Shown: piece after piece, positions 34,063 through 46,203 of the stretch
Position numbering within the stretch: position 1 is the first letter of the stretch
How the letters are laid out: each line of letters starts with the position of its first letter
Source: Sordariomycetes sp. S80-01Y
Lineage: Eukaryota > Ascomycota > Sordariomycetes
Length of the DNA stretch: 64,000 nt
Assembly (NCBI GenBank): GCA_037042185.1
Contig: JAXQJY010000025.1
Coordinates: forward strand, 992,001-1,056,000
Direction: 5' to 3'
Made by a program: the position numbers and the translations under genes
Notes under the pieces: generated by a model
Databases searched by the model: none
Told to the model about the DNA's origin: nothing
Seen by the model: the letters and a program-made list of their open reading frames with translations, nothing else

Positions 34063-34719
34063 TTATTGATATTGCTTCTCCTTAAGACCGCCGATCGAGT
34101 CCATGTCGACGGAGTAGAACCCGCCCTTGGCGTCCCTCTCGTAAGCAGGCAGCTGCTCCTCCTGCATGGGTTCAAGGCCAACAGTAGCATTGTCGCCCAC
34201 ACGAACAACCAAAACGCGTCCGCTCCTTCGCTTGCCCTCGTCGTCCTGCTCATCAGGGAAGGTGATGTGAATCTCAGGAACATTGTCCGGAGAGTGAGGC
34301 GGGGAGTTGGGGTTGCTGAGCATAGGCGCACCGTCGCGGCTGATGTAGATGGTACTTGAGCGGCCGTTGTGCGAGGTTTCAATAGTCAGACCGTTGGGCG
34401 GGCCGCGGGGGTGCTTCTCTGAGTCGTTGTAAGAGGGCAGAGCTTCCTTGTTGCGGAGACGCTGCTGCATGCGGTAGCGGCGGAAGAGGAAGAGGGCGGA
34501 GAGGAAGACCAGGGCGACGAATACGAGACCAAGAACGAGCAGAAGCAGGTTGATCATATTGTCGGAGCCGTCGAGGCCGTTGTCGGTGTCAGGAGGGAGA
34601 TCGGTGGTCGAGGAGGACTCGGAGCTGCGGGCCACCAGGTGCTCGGCAACGTGCCTGCTGTGCAGAGAGGCGTGTCGGTGGTTGAGGATCGGCCTCGAGT
34701 GATACGTTGAGTGAGGCAT
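34063..34719 (-). CDS. Single-pass membrane protein of unknown function
   Basis: One exon codes 218 residues from the ATG at 34719 (an upstream TTG at 34728 is not needed). The first 54 residues are His/Ser/Arg-rich without a clear signal peptide. One hydrophobic helix at about 55-79 (MINLLLLVLGLVFVALVFLS) is followed by RRYRMQQRLRNKE, so the C-terminal 140 residues should face the cytosol. This tail carries LPSYNDSEKHP and LPAYERDAKGG, two PxY-like motifs that could bind WW-domain (Rsp5-type) ubiquitin ligases, and an acidic patch (FPDEQDDEGK). A role as sensor or trafficking adaptor is a guess. I do not recognise the family. Confidence 0.7.
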   Translation of the reverse strand: MPHSTYHSRPILNHRHASLHSRHVAEHLVARSSESSSTTDLPPDTDNGLDGSDNMINLLLLVLGLVFVALVFLSALFLFRRYRMQQRLRNKEALPSYNDSEKHPRGPPNGLTIETSHNGRSSTIYISRDGAPMLSNPNSPPHSPDNVPEIHITFPDEQDDEGKRRSGRVLVVRVGDNATVGLEPMQEEQLPAYERDAKGGFYSVDMDSIGGLKEKQYQ

Positions 34720-37700
34720 GTTGGGCAATCGAAGGGGCTGCTGGGGATTAAATGAAGGGATGGTCTTCTATAGACTCTCGTTAGTAAGGCGATCCATGAT
34801 GAACAATGCGGTAGCTCAAGCAGCATCCTTCGACAGCCATCCAATATTGAACCCTTCGAATTCCCTCGAGGGGCGGTCCCCAGCCTTCTGAGCCCTCTGA
34901 CGTTGCGACGGTCATCTGAGACATTGCCGTGCCATTCGTCGCCGCAACAAACAAACAAAAACAGGGGGGATATTGCAGGAAGCCCACATACGCAAGGGAG
35001 GACGATTCGTCAATAGTTCATAACAATGTTCTGAGTGTTGCGAACGACTCGGTGCTGCTGACGCTTGATACAACGAGATGTCGGGCGGTGCGTTGAAGGG
35101 GCACGTCGTAATCTTCGTCGTCGATTGGGGGAGGGGAGGAAAGACTGGACGGATAACAGCTGAAAGAATGAAGCTGAATATCCTGCTCTGGGGGGGTCAA
35201 GCTGGGGGAAAATGAACGACGTGGAACGCAGCCGCGCTTCGTGGTTGATGCCGGTGAAGAAGGGAAGAGAGGAGGAAGAGGCCCCGGGGAGAGAGGAGAA
35301 GCGATAGCACCTCAGGTTCACAGCCCACTGGACGCAGGCGCCGGCACGCAATCCCACTGTCACTGCAGGTAAGCGCAGCAAGAACTGCTGCCAGAATCGA
35401 GGAGATTAAACTGTACCACCCGTGGGATGCCATTGGTCGGCGGCTGCGGCTCCTGGACGAGGGCCAATGAGACAGCGACAGCCCCTGAGCGAACAGGAAA
35501 GCCTGCCAACCGGTGCGGACCAGACTCTCCCATGATTGGCTCCTAACTTAGAGATTCTGCTTATCCCCTGCCAAGCCTCACCACGATGCAGTCGATTCGA
35601 GATGACTGTGGATCCGAGCGAAAGCTCGCGGTCGACCTTAGGTCGGTCACGGTGAGGACTTGAGTGGATCGGGGCACATGGTGACGAGGGTGAGCGCGTA
35701 TGCCTCCGGAGCCCACGACTGACAGGTACGGAGTAGGCTTCAGCACTCTATACTTCGTGACCGTGACCTCTCTGTCAATGGTCGTTGTTGAAATACAGCC
35801 TAAGTCACCGTGCTGGACAAGTTCAAATAACGACATCGCTGGAGAGAAAGCGTAGGGTTACGGCAAGCCCTTGCTCAGATATTGACAAGGACCGGGAGGT
35901 AAGTGTCAGGTTGTGCGCGCATCTGAGTACTTTTACTTCCCTCAACATTATCATGCGGCGGCATCTAATTATCACGTTAACAAAACAGAACAACCCAACA
36001 AGCCACTCGCAGAATACACAGCACGACACCCAGCACTACGGAGCTGTGATCGATGTTTGTAGGCGTCTACACCTCCACGTTTCCGGAACCACCGGGTAGG
36101 TAGGCCGAGCACGCGACGTTGCTCTTCGCTTAGCCAACGAGTACACGTCAGGCGGACCCGTCCCTCTGTCCAATGCCCAAAGCCCGGACATGGTCTTTCT
36201 CGCATGTGGTGACACAGGCGCGACCCTCAGCTCCGGCGCCTCGAACGTGGGGTGGTCGGAGCTTCGACATGCGCTTCTTGAAGCATGAGTGCCGCTGGCC
36301 TCACATGGTCACACGGGTTTCAGCCAGTGGCGAAGCTCGACATCGAGGGACAGGACGCCTGCCATGTTGAGTCGAGGCCTCGAGCGCCGAGGACCAGAGA
36401 TTAGATAGCAATGGCCACATTCCAAATGCAGGGCAGTGGGCGGAGGCTGGGTGGACGTGAGCTAACGCCTCGACCGTGCAAACATTCCAAAGTCTCCCCA
36501 TACGAGACATTGCAGCCTCTGGTTCCTCGCAAAGCTCTGAAGCAGCCTGGTATTGTGTGTCCCTACTTCAACGGGACCGTCCAGGTATCCGCTAAGTACG
36601 AGCGTCTGCTGCAGAAGTCAGGTTCATCATGCCAATGGTGAATGGTGTTGGAAGGAAGCAACCCTTCGTGTATGATCCAAGCTGTCAAGATCAGTGCAAC
36701 CTGTGTGTCAAGATTGTGGTTGGACAGACCCGTGAGCACCAAACCTCTTGAACGGCCGCTCGCGATCACCCGCACGGCCTGCCCGTTGTCCCAAATGACC
36801 AGGACCTTCGGTCGAGGAGCCTTCGATTCCCAAGCAAATCATCTACAGGACTCGTGAGGTTGCGCGTAACAAGGGTTAGCGAGGCTGGGTCGAAGCTGCC
36901 GCTACCTCCAAAAGCCAAGATCTAAGGAGCATCTTTTAGATTTCTGCTGCGGCGACCGCTATTCCAAGCGCCCATCGTAATGGCCATTGACTCGCATCCT
37001 TTGTGGGGTGTCTTCTGCGAGTGTGAGGAACTCAAGATACATACGGCAAAGTGCAACAAGTCATTCAGCGACCAACGACATCTGACTGGACCACTTCTGG
37101 TATCCCAGACCCGCACGAGCACAGCATCGAAGACAAACAAAGAGGCAAACCACCAAACAGTGCAGGCTGTCGAGTTTGCTTCTGAACCGCGTTGAGCGCG
37201 AACCATGTGCGCCGCGTCGGCACCTACAAGGTGTTTCACGGCACTCGACGGATGCCAATGAGGCCAGCACCAACGATCTGCATAAAACCTCGCCAATACG
37301 AGATCTCCTCGGCAGTACAATGCGCTTGGTCTGGGTTTAGTGCCTGACTAGCCGACTTTAATAAATTGATCGGGTCCGGGCGAGGTGGTAAGCCCGCCTT
37401 GGAAGCCTGTCGGACTCGACATAGGCAAGTTTGTGCGCGGCCGAAGCAAGCATTATGAACGTGCGCCGACATCTCGAACCCGAAACAGCTCTAGAGAGCA
37501 TGCTTGCTGGTTACGGAGCTCTCATGTGTGCTGCCAACAGCTGGTGTTACGAGTCTGACGGACCTGGTCTGTGAAGCTCACTGGGTATCGACTGCGTGGG
37601 CAGTCGGAAGTCTTGAAATTAGAAGTCGATCCACGCCGAGTGGCATCCAGAAGACTGTCATGGGGCCGTTGGCAATCAGAAGGCTCACTGGAGACAGACC

Positions 37701-40156
37701 TGAAGGAGTGTTCGTTGCACACAACGAGAAGATCACGAGAGCCTCAGTGCAGGTTGCCAGCCAGACTGCCCTAGGCTCGCCGGGACCCAGTTGGCCTGGG
37801 CTCGCGCTAAACCGCTATAGGCTAGCCTAACGATGCCCGCCCTGGTTGTGGACTCCGGTCGACACCATCTCTTGGCAACATTGAAACCCCAACTTCTTAA
37901 TTAATGTCACTCATCTCATCCCTTGATACAGGTGTTCGAGGGCTAACCAACGTGGCCCCTCGTGGACTGGCGAAGCTCCCAGGTAAACGGACGGTGCAGC
38001 TTGGCAGCGGACATGAATCGCCCCTCAAGCGTGCGCTGCAGCCGTCTGGTGGCTGGTCAGGTTCGCCTCGTGTTACGGCGAGCAGACGCAGACGCCAGAC
38101 TGCCGTTCCATGTGCGTCAAGCCCAGCTGCATGATTCACAGATACGTACAGACAGTACAATAGCACCGTTTGGCCTGCTCTGACTGCATCTCCCGCTCCT
38201 TTGCTTCTTCCTGTTCACATCCCGCCCTGTTTCTTCAACGGGCTCGAGTTTCTCCATCGGATCCAAAATCACCCTATCGCCCTGCCACCGCCGGCTTCCC
38301 CATCCCATCCAGGCCTGAAGACAGGATTGTCTCAACCATCATTCCTCGCAATATCCGTCGCCCCAAAATCAGCACTCTCCCTAGGCCTGACGACTCGAGG
38401 GAAAGGCGAAATATCGACGGCGGAAGGGGCCCGCATTCCACTCTTGATTGCCCTCCTGTCGGTTTGCCTCCTCGGGTGTGCCTCCTTGCTGTGCAGGCTG
38501 CCTTTTATTACACGCTGCCTCTCTCTGCGCTTTTCTCATCACCTCACCGACCTTTTACGCTTCTTCAAGCAATCTCCTCCTCCAACAGCCCATCGCGAGG
38601 CGCCTATTCTCTCCTGTTCATGATTTCTTCGGTCTTGTCCTTAAAATTTCTGACTTCCAGTCGAGACTGCTAGTCATCGCTTGTACATGCGCTACAGCCG
38701 GACATCTGCTTTCAACATACCACCCATGCACATCACAACGATCGACATTTTCTAATAGTCAGACGACTTGAACAGCACATACTTTCTGCTTACTACCGAG
38801 TCAATTAATCGAATCAACAATCATCGCACATCAGCTACGGACGTGGATTCGTAAAGGGCTATACGCGTGTCGGCTCTACATCGATCAGTGCAACCAATCT
38901 GGTGAGTCCTTGCTGGATCGTGAAAGCTGCATCCCTTGAAATCAACCCACAACACCTTCCAAGAATACATTTATCACAGTGGTCTCTCCTGAAGGCAAGA
39001 GCGCTGCATTTGGTCGGTGTCGCTCCTGCCGTCATCTAGCCTTATCAACGTCAGCGTGCGCCTTCCCAGCCTGCCCGTGCTGGCACCACCGCCGACCCGA
39101 TTTTTCTAGGCTGGATACCTCAAGTTCCGCTGCACGCGCTTCACTGCTCAACATCTTCAACCCTCGGTGTCTTATCCCAGCGACCTTTTTCTCTGCCGCA
39201 GATGGCCAGCATTGCTGACCTGTTCTCTCGTTCCATCAGTGCCCAGAATACAAGCCACTCATCCCTACCCGCTGATCGACGGTCCCCTCACGTCACTTCG
39301 AACCAAATACACCAAGATCTTACAGAACCTGATCGCGAAATCTTGAACCCGCCAAGACTTCGCTCCGTCGAACCCTGCCGACGACTCGACTCAGTTTCGG
39401 CATTCAACCAGAATCTCGGGAATTGATTCTGCTGTACATCAGCGCCAGCAACATCCCACCGCTCATCCGCGCCACTTGGTCGAGAACAGCCTCCCCAACG
39501 AACACCACGCAAGTGCCGTTGCGTCAGCCTACGTCTTTCCACCGGGCACAGCGTTTGCTTCGACTCCTCCCTCAACATCAAGGCGGACGCTCCCCTTGCT
39601 TTCTTTGACACGAAAAAAAAAATCTTCGGCTCATAACATGACTACAGTGGTGAGTCTGCTTGTCTCTTTCTGTCCTATTACCACAGCCGCAAGGCTGTCT
39701 TCCATCACTGAGGCCACATCATCAATGCAAATCCTCGTGTAAGAGAGGAGACCCAACAGCCCCTGTGCAGGGCTACGACGTCAGAGGGGCAGGATTCGCA
39801 ACTTTGGTGTCTCAAGAATGCACCAAATTGTTAGCGCAAGGGCGACGACTCCTGATCCGTTTCGCTGATTCGTCCGGGGGTGGGCCTCACAGGTCAGTCT
39901 CCAGGGCTTCGAGGCTTGATCTGGTCTCCCGAGTCCAGAACTTAAGCTTCAGGACTTGACTTCAGACTTTACAAACCCTGGCCATTTCACACTTTCACGT
40001 CAATATTCTTTGCGCTTTTGTTTTGCCTGCAGGCTTTGCAATTCCTTCGTTTCTCACATTCGTTACGACACGGAGCTCGGGGCGCTTTTTCTGTTGGGGT
40101 GCTTTCGCTAACGCATTTCTCGGCAGTCGCAGCAGCGTCAGTGGCCCTCCCTCGCG
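34720..40156. other. 5.4-kb region without a supported gene
   Basis: The region lies between two divergent genes. From about 38160 to 40156 the plus strand is rich in C/T and carries many short open frames, suggesting a long leader or promoter of the Pumilio gene, possibly with upstream ORFs and leader introns. From 35500 to 38100 I see short frames on both strands, no domain, and no clear transposon ends. A long A run lies near 39612-39622. Confidence 0.45.
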
Positions 40157-42712
40157 ATGCCGTCAAAAGAGGACAAGCCACAGCCGAATGGCAATGGCTT
40201 CCCCAACCCGGGCGCCAACAACCTTTATGCGAGTAGCAAGAACATCTGGAACAACTCCAGCTATGCGCCGTCGCACGCTAGAGGCCCTTCGTTGAGCAGA
40301 GGTTTGCCCGCCGCCTGGCCTTTGGCATCATCTCAAGATCTGACCTTGACAGACCCTCTAGATAACGGCCCCACGAACGGCATGGCCACGAACGGCTGGA
40401 ACAGGACCAACTATCCATGGAATGCGAGTGAATCGAGGTCGACGAGCGCATCGCCGAATCGGACGAGAGACAACGGCCTTTCCCGAGGTTCTGCTTTCGC
40501 CAATGGCGAGGCCCAAGCACCCGTTGGCATGAAGAATGGTCTGAACGGACTGCCTAATGGGTACAACGATCCTCTTCAGAAGCGCCAATCGAATGATACA
40601 TCCGCCTACGGAGACCCTCTGCTGTCGACGTTCCCTACTCGCGATCCGAATGCCCCTCCGTCTCGTCACTCACAAGCCTCCCCAGGCTTCCCCGACCCCT
40701 ACAACGGCCGTAGTCACAAGCACTCGCACAGCAACTCCTTCTCAACACGTGCAGTGACGAACAACTCATCTCTGCACCAGGCGGCTAATAGCCGTGCCTT
40801 CAACATGAACAGGCAGATCGACGAGGACCTGACAGCGCAACTCGGCAGTAGGCGATCGACTGTGGACCACTCTGCGATGGGCGGATTGAACGTGGATATG
40901 ACAACGCAGCCTTTTCAGTTCAATCCCAACACCCAGTCTTTTGGGCAGTCGAACGGCAACGGCCACGCGAATGGAAATTCCCACATGGATGCCCTCGCCA
41001 GCCAGTATGGCGCCCTGAATTTGAAGCGGCCATCGACGAACGAGAGGGTATCTCCAGTGCCCTCAGGATACCGCTTGGAAAATGGCAACAGCCCCCGGGG
41101 TCTTTCCCAAACACCATCCGATCCTTGGAACAGCAGCCGATCGTCCTCTCGCGACCCGCGTACGAACGACTTTGAGCGACGAGGCTCATCACAGCAGGGA
41201 CTCTCGGCGTACAACGGCGGCTCGTACTTCCCACCTCAACAGCAGTATCCTTACCCTCAGCTCCCTCAGCAATTTGCATCCGCAAACTACGTGGAGCAGT
41301 ATAACCAGCTTCTCCGCCACCCTATGCTTCCCAACTACCCGCTGCCCTTCCCCTCGTACAACATGCCTACCATGGCCGGCACCATGCCACCGCCTATGCG
41401 CCCTGCGGAGGCTGATCCTACTCGTGGACTGCGAAGCCAAGCTCTGGAGGAGTTCAGAAATAACAAGAACCGGAAGTGCGAGCTCAGGGACTTTTTTGGC
41501 CACATGGTGGAGTTCAGCGGCGACCAGCACGGATCGCGGTTCATACAGGCTAAGCTGGAATCGGCGAACAGTGACGAGAAGGACACAGTCTTCAGAGAAA
41601 TTGAGCCAAATGCGGTACAGCTCATGAAGGATGTCTTTGGCAACTATGTTGTCCAGAAGTTCTTTGAGCACGGCAATCAGTTCCAGAAGAAGGTTTTGGC
41701 CGACAAGATCAAGCCACAGATGGCCACTTTGTCCCTTCAGGTGTACGCATGCCGTGTGGTACAAAAGGTGAGTTACCCTGGTCTTGCTTGAAGGCATATG
41801 GCGCTGACCCCAAACAGGCACTTGAGCACGTGCTCGTCGATCAGCAACTTGAGCTGGTCAAGGAGCTGGAGCCAGAGGCGCTCCGCATCACTCTTGACCA
41901 GAATGGAAACCACGTGATGCAGAAAGTAATCGGGTTACTGGACCGTAAGAACCTGGACTTCATGATGGCCGCCATTCGCGGCCAGGTCATGATGCTGTCT
42001 TGCCACCAATACGGCTGCCGTGTTGTTCAGAGAATGATGGACCATGGCACCGAAGAGGACAACGAGATCATTATCAAGGAGATTCGGCCAAGTGCGCACC
42101 TCCTTCTACCGGACCAATTCGGGAACTACGTTGCCCAGCACATCATCGTTCATGGAAAATTCGAGGATCGGCTGAGGATGGTCAACCTTGTCCTGGACCA
42201 GCTCGTAGACCTGTGCAAGCACAAGTTCGCCTCCAACGTGGTCGAGACATGCATCATCCACGGCGTGCCCGAACTGAGGACTGCGATCCGCAACAAGTTC
42301 GAGGAGATTGGCAGCGACGGCAACACGATTCTGCAACAGCTCATGCGCGACAGCTACGGTAACTACGTCGTTCGTAAGTTGACCTTGCCCACTTGCATTA
42401 GGATACATTACTGACAAGACTGCAGAAAAAATGGCCACCTTCCTCACCGGTACCGAACAGGATCGCTTTGTAGAGCAGCTCAAGCCGACATTCTACGTCT
42501 TGAAGAAGGGCGGCAACACCCGTCAGCTCCAGGCCATGGAGAAGATGCTCGACCTGCACGCACGCAACGAGCTTGTACCTGACGAGAAGACCTACGGCCA
42601 CGTCAAGCCCTTGGCTCCAGCTCCTGGAATGTCGGAGTCGGACTTTGAGAACGCTTCTGGGTCCGGTGTGGCGGCAAGCGGCTTGCTCGGCATGAAGGGC
42701 AGTTCTCGATAA
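40157..42712 (+). CDS. Pumilio-family mRNA-binding protein (Puf3-type)
   Basis: Three exons (40157-41767, 41818-42373, 42426-42712) give 817 residues. The N-terminal 430 residues are Asn/Ser/Pro-rich and disordered. Eight Pumilio repeats follow; their base-contact residues in order are SR/Q, NY/Q, CR/Q, NH/Q, CR/Q, NY/Q, SN/E, NY/Q. By the known PUF code these read 5'-UGUAUAUA-3', the Puf3 consensus. Puf3 proteins bind 3' UTRs, in yeast mostly of mitochondrial-protein mRNAs, and control their decay and translation in the cytoplasm. Repeat 3 (CRVVQK|AL) and repeat 8 (NYVV|QK) are each split by an intron. The short C-terminal tail ends [11 protein letters not shown]. The call of Puf3 type rests on the repeat code and overall layout. 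Confidence 0.93.
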
Positions 42713-43512
42713 GGATCACCGGAGTCTTCGTTCTGGCCGAGTCCAGGAGCCAACAACAACGCACACTTCAACCCGCTCGCACGCCACTCTTAACACCACC
42801 ACATCTTCGATCGTTTCTTAACGGGCCTCAGCAAAAAAGTATACAACGGCGCCTTCGGTACTTGTTTGTTCTTCACATTCTTCGGCGGTATATCCTTTTT
42901 TAACTCTTCAACGACGACGCATTGCGGGGTCAGTAATACGGGACACTTATTCGGGAACGGTTCGCAGCTTTTGCTTCTACTTATGTGCACGCGCATCGGA
43001 TGGGACATTTTGAGACAGACAATCAGGGAAACGGGGCCTTACGAAAATGAATTGGCACTTGAAAATAGGGCGTCTTGCGCGGAGGCAGGGGCCTAGATAT
43101 GGATCAGCGTCCATAGAGTATAGACAACATCTTATATTGATAATCTTGAGCACACTGAGATCCTCCCTGGCACCTAGTGTCAAGGATCCGGCGGCTCGCA
43201 TGTCTTTGTCACTTTCATCCTCGATGCATGAATCTTAGCGCGATACGAACAAAAGCAGGTGGTCGGGTGTGACCCGGTACCTCAGGACCCTTTCGGGTGA
43301 AATCCGGGGCGGCATTGATCGGCATGACGCACGTGGCATAGGGTCAACTCCCGTGCTCTGTATTTCCTCCTCTCAACTTGTCCAACGGCGACTACGAATG
43401 ACGACGGCGAGGCACCAGCGCGAATCTTGACCGACGATACAAATGCGAGAGCCTAGGCGGTAGCATATACCAGCCTCCCGTGGGCATCGAGACGATAGCG
43501 GCGACAGTGGCC
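42713..43512. other. Intergenic, Pumilio 3' UTR and next promoter
   Basis: This is 800 bp between two plus-strand genes. The first 300 bp are A/T-richer and likely the 3' UTR. I found no perfect UGUAUAUA in it. No gene is seen. Confidence 0.45.
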
Positions 43513-44851
43513 ATGGCCGCCGCATCAGGGAGCAAGCTCACAAATCTGAGCGCTCGAGCCCTCCACTGCGCGACGCAGTACCAGGCGAGCCTTTGCCGGA
43601 GTTCGATACCGAGCGTCTATGCGCTGCAATCACCACGGGTATCTGCGAAATCGAGACACGGCCAGCGGTGGAACAGCTCTTTTGCCCCTCGCGTGGGCAA
43701 AGCCGTCGAACCCCAATCAACCAACGAACCACCGCCGCCCTCAGCGGACCAAGCAAAGGCCTCACCCGAGCAGCCATCGCGCGAAGTTATAGAGACCGAA
43801 GACCAAGGGACGTTTGAGTCCTCGACGGTCGAAGACCTCAAGCGCGCACACGCGGAATCCCTCCTCTCCAGAGCCTCACCCACAGGACCTCCGACAGACG
43901 GCTCCGGCAGCGGCAGCGACGGCCAGGAAACCGGCGGCAAGAGTCCCCTCGATGAGGTCCTGGCCAAGGAGCCGCCCAGGAGGGGGCCGCGCGCACACCC
44001 TAGCATGAGCCCGCCGCCGTACGTGCACCACTTCGATTCCTACAGCATGGTGAAGCAGCTGCAGCAGGGAGGCTACACAGACACGCAGGCGATCGAGGCT
44101 ATGAAGGGGATCAGGGCGCTACTGGCGCAAAATCTGGATGTGGCTCAGGAGAGTCTTGTCAGCAAGAGCGACGTTGAGAATGTGAGCACCCTAGTTCGGC
44201 GTCCATTCTCACCCGCTCTACACATGAGGGCATCAAAGAGGGCGAGAGAAGGGAGAATATGGACTGACGCTAACGGTCGAACAGGAAAGCTACTTGTTCC
44301 GGGCGGCGTGCTCCGAGCTGCGGCAGGAAATCAAGAATAACCGCCGTCTGCAAGACGAGCAGATTCGACAACAAAGGACACACTTGCAGCATGAGGTCGA
44401 CATTCTCACACAGTCGCTCAATCAAGAGGCTTCGACGTTGAATGACAATGTACGGGGAATGTTCAACGATCGGAAGATGACAGTACGCGAGGAGCAGCGA
44501 ACAGCTGACAGCGCCGTACGTGGGCCCCCGTGAACCATTCTGCTTCCGTGCACACGACTGACAGCGCCGCAGGTCCAGCAGATTAACTACAAGATCTCCA
44601 CATCACTCGTCAGCGACTCCAAGTCCGAGATCGAGGGCGTACGCTGGATCCTCATCCGCCGCTCTGCCCTGGGCATCGTCTTCATGGCCATGCTCACGCT
44701 CGCCACGGTGCGTTACGCGACGCACCTGATGAACGAGCGGCAGAAGGCGGAGAAGCGGCAGAAAGAGGAGGAGGAGAAGAGGAGGAGGGACGGGGGCAGG
44801 AAGGACAGAACCGAGGCGGCTGATGCGGCTGCTATCCTGGCAGCGAACTGA
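43513..44851 (+). CDS. Mitochondrial coiled-coil protein, Fmp32/MCUR1-CCDC90 family (DUF1640)
   Basis: Three exons (43513-44181, 44285-44515, 44573-44851), each a multiple of three, give 392 residues. The N terminus (MAAASGSKLTNLSARALHCATQYQ) is Arg/Ser/Ala-rich without acids, as for a mitochondrial presequence. A disordered Pro/Ser region follows. From about residue 180 the family core starts (VHHFDSYSMVKQLQQGGYTDTQAIEAM), then a long coiled coil (EIKNNRRLQDEQIRQQRTHLQHEV). One membrane helix at about 325-347 (WILIRRSALGIVFMAMLTLA) precedes a charged end rich in KRQKEEEEKRRR. Yeast Fmp32 and animal MCUR1/CCDC90B are inner-membrane assembly factors. Intron 2 is flanked by an 11-bp direct repeat. 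The ATG at 43513 is chosen over an upstream in-frame GTG. Confidence 0.88.
44505..44568 (+). repeat. 11-bp direct repeat spanning intron 2 of the Fmp32-like gene
   Basis: CTGACAGCGCC occurs at 44505-44515, ending exactly at the exon/intron border, and again at 44558-44568, where it forms the branch site and acceptor tract. The two copies are 53 bp apart. Confidence 0.8.
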
Positions 44852-45391
44852 AGGCTGGGACCGTGTTGGGGGTTGCAATGATAAATTGGACAAGAGGATG
44901 AGATGGGATCGGCGTTAGGGACGTCTGAAACGGGAGATACCCAGATACAAAAGACATAGACAGACCAGGACCTGGTCGGACAGTAAGCAAGCAACGGCTT
45001 GGCAATTCAACATCCATTTGTGCATCGACTCAGCCGCTGTATTTGCCTGTGTGTATGCCGTGCTCCCTGTGTCACTGACCTTGGCTGCTGGAGTACACAC
45101 CAAAACAACTGAACGGACCAAAAGTATTCAAGCCTTTCCGGCTTAACCCATTTCCATTGGAAAGGTGCTCCTCAGCACCCCTGTTCTCCCATTTACCTAT
45201 CTAACTGCCACCTCCTATGGTAGGTACCCCCTAGGTAGTCTGGGGACGTTCAGCCACGTAGCCCCACTTCCCGATGCCCGTCACGTGCCCACGATGACCC
45301 CTCCAAGCGCGTCCTGACGCGTCTCTCAACGACCTCTCTCGCCCCCCTGCGCCAACGATCCTCTCCCCAAAGCCCGTTTCTTCTTTCCACG
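44852..45391. other. Intergenic, Fmp32-like / nnf1
   Basis: These 540 bp hold a 3' end and the nnf1 promoter. Nothing else is seen. Confidence 0.45.
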
Positions 45392-46203
45392 ATGGCGACC
45401 GCAGAGCCAGCGCAGTCCGAACCGCCGCGGGTCGAAGCGCACAGCCCAGCCGAGCCCGAACCCGCCGCGTCGTCCCCGGAGCAGACCCCTCCGGTCCCCG
45501 GCCCCCGCGCCGCCCGCCTCGACCAGCTCTACAACCAGGCCCTCGACCACACGCTCTCCAAGCTCGCGTACCCCAACTTCAACCAGTGCTACCCGACCAT
45601 CGCGGCGCGGTCCGAGGGCCTGCTGCGCAACGTCCAGGGCCAGGTCGTCGAGAGGCTGGGCGAGAAGTGCCGGAAGGAGTTCAAGGACATCGTCGCCGCG
45701 CGGAGGGTCGTGGGTCGCCTGAATGAGCTGGAGGGCCTCATAGCGGAGGCGCAGGAGCGGCGGAAGGATGGGCGCGAGCCCGGAACGGCGTAAGTCTTTT
45801 CTCTCTCTCTCTCTCTCTCCCCTCCTCGGGGGCTGCGCTCGCGAGAGAAGTAGTCCCTTTGGGCCTTGTCCCCACAATCCCGGCACAGCACAGAGAGACG
45901 ACGAGGAGCTAACGTCGACGCAGACCGCATCTCCTACCCCCCGAGGAGATCCTGGCGGCGCACCTGCACCCGTCCCTCGTCCACCACCAGGGCCAGCTGA
46001 ACGCGCGCCTGCAGACGACGCAGAGCCAGAACGCCATGCTGCACGACGAGGTCCTGGCCCAGCGGCGGGAGATTGAAGACCTGGTGGGCAGGCTGGAGGG
46101 CGTGCTGGGCGACGTCAGGGGTGCCAACGCCGTGCTGGGCGAGGTGGTGGGCGAGCTGTCGAGGGAGGCTGTCGAGGGGAGGCGCGTTGTCGACGAGGCG
46201 TAG
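45392..46203 (+). CDS. nnf1: Kinetochore protein Nnf1 (MIS12/MIND complex)
   Basis: Two exons (45392-45789 and 45924-46203) give 225 residues. Nnf1 pairs with Mis12/Mtw1 in the MIND complex, which links centromeric chromatin to the Ndc80 complex. After a Pro/Glu-rich start, the core begins at about residue 40 with RAARLDQLYNQALDHTLSKL and CYPTIAARSEGLLRNVQGQV. Next come helices with a central HLHPSLVHHQGQLNARLQ, the typical Nnf1 signature. A long coiled coil ends the protein (IEDLVGRLEGVLGDVRGAN). The 134-nt intron carries a CT dinucleotide run near its 5' end. Length fits the family. Confidence 0.88.
45799..45818 (+). repeat. (CT)n run in the nnf1 intron
   Basis: A CT dinucleotide microsatellite of about 20 bp lies just after the 5' splice site. 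It may vary in length. Confidence 0.75.

Noticed and set aside
33660-34382. 240-codon minus-strand open frame
   Set aside because: It is a wrong-frame shadow of the single-pass membrane protein gene extended into its 3' flank.
35500-38100. Possible degraded transposon or RIP-affected DNA
   Set aside because: Base composition is not strongly A/T-skewed, and no terminal repeats or transposase/reverse-transcriptase motifs could be read.
39650-39686. GTGAGT...CAG as a leader intron upstream of the Pumilio gene
   Set aside because: At 37 nt it is below a credible intron length, with no convincing branch site.
43600-43612. GTTCGATACC resembling a tRNA B box
   Set aside because: It is inside the coding exon of the Fmp32-like gene and no cloverleaf can be drawn around it.
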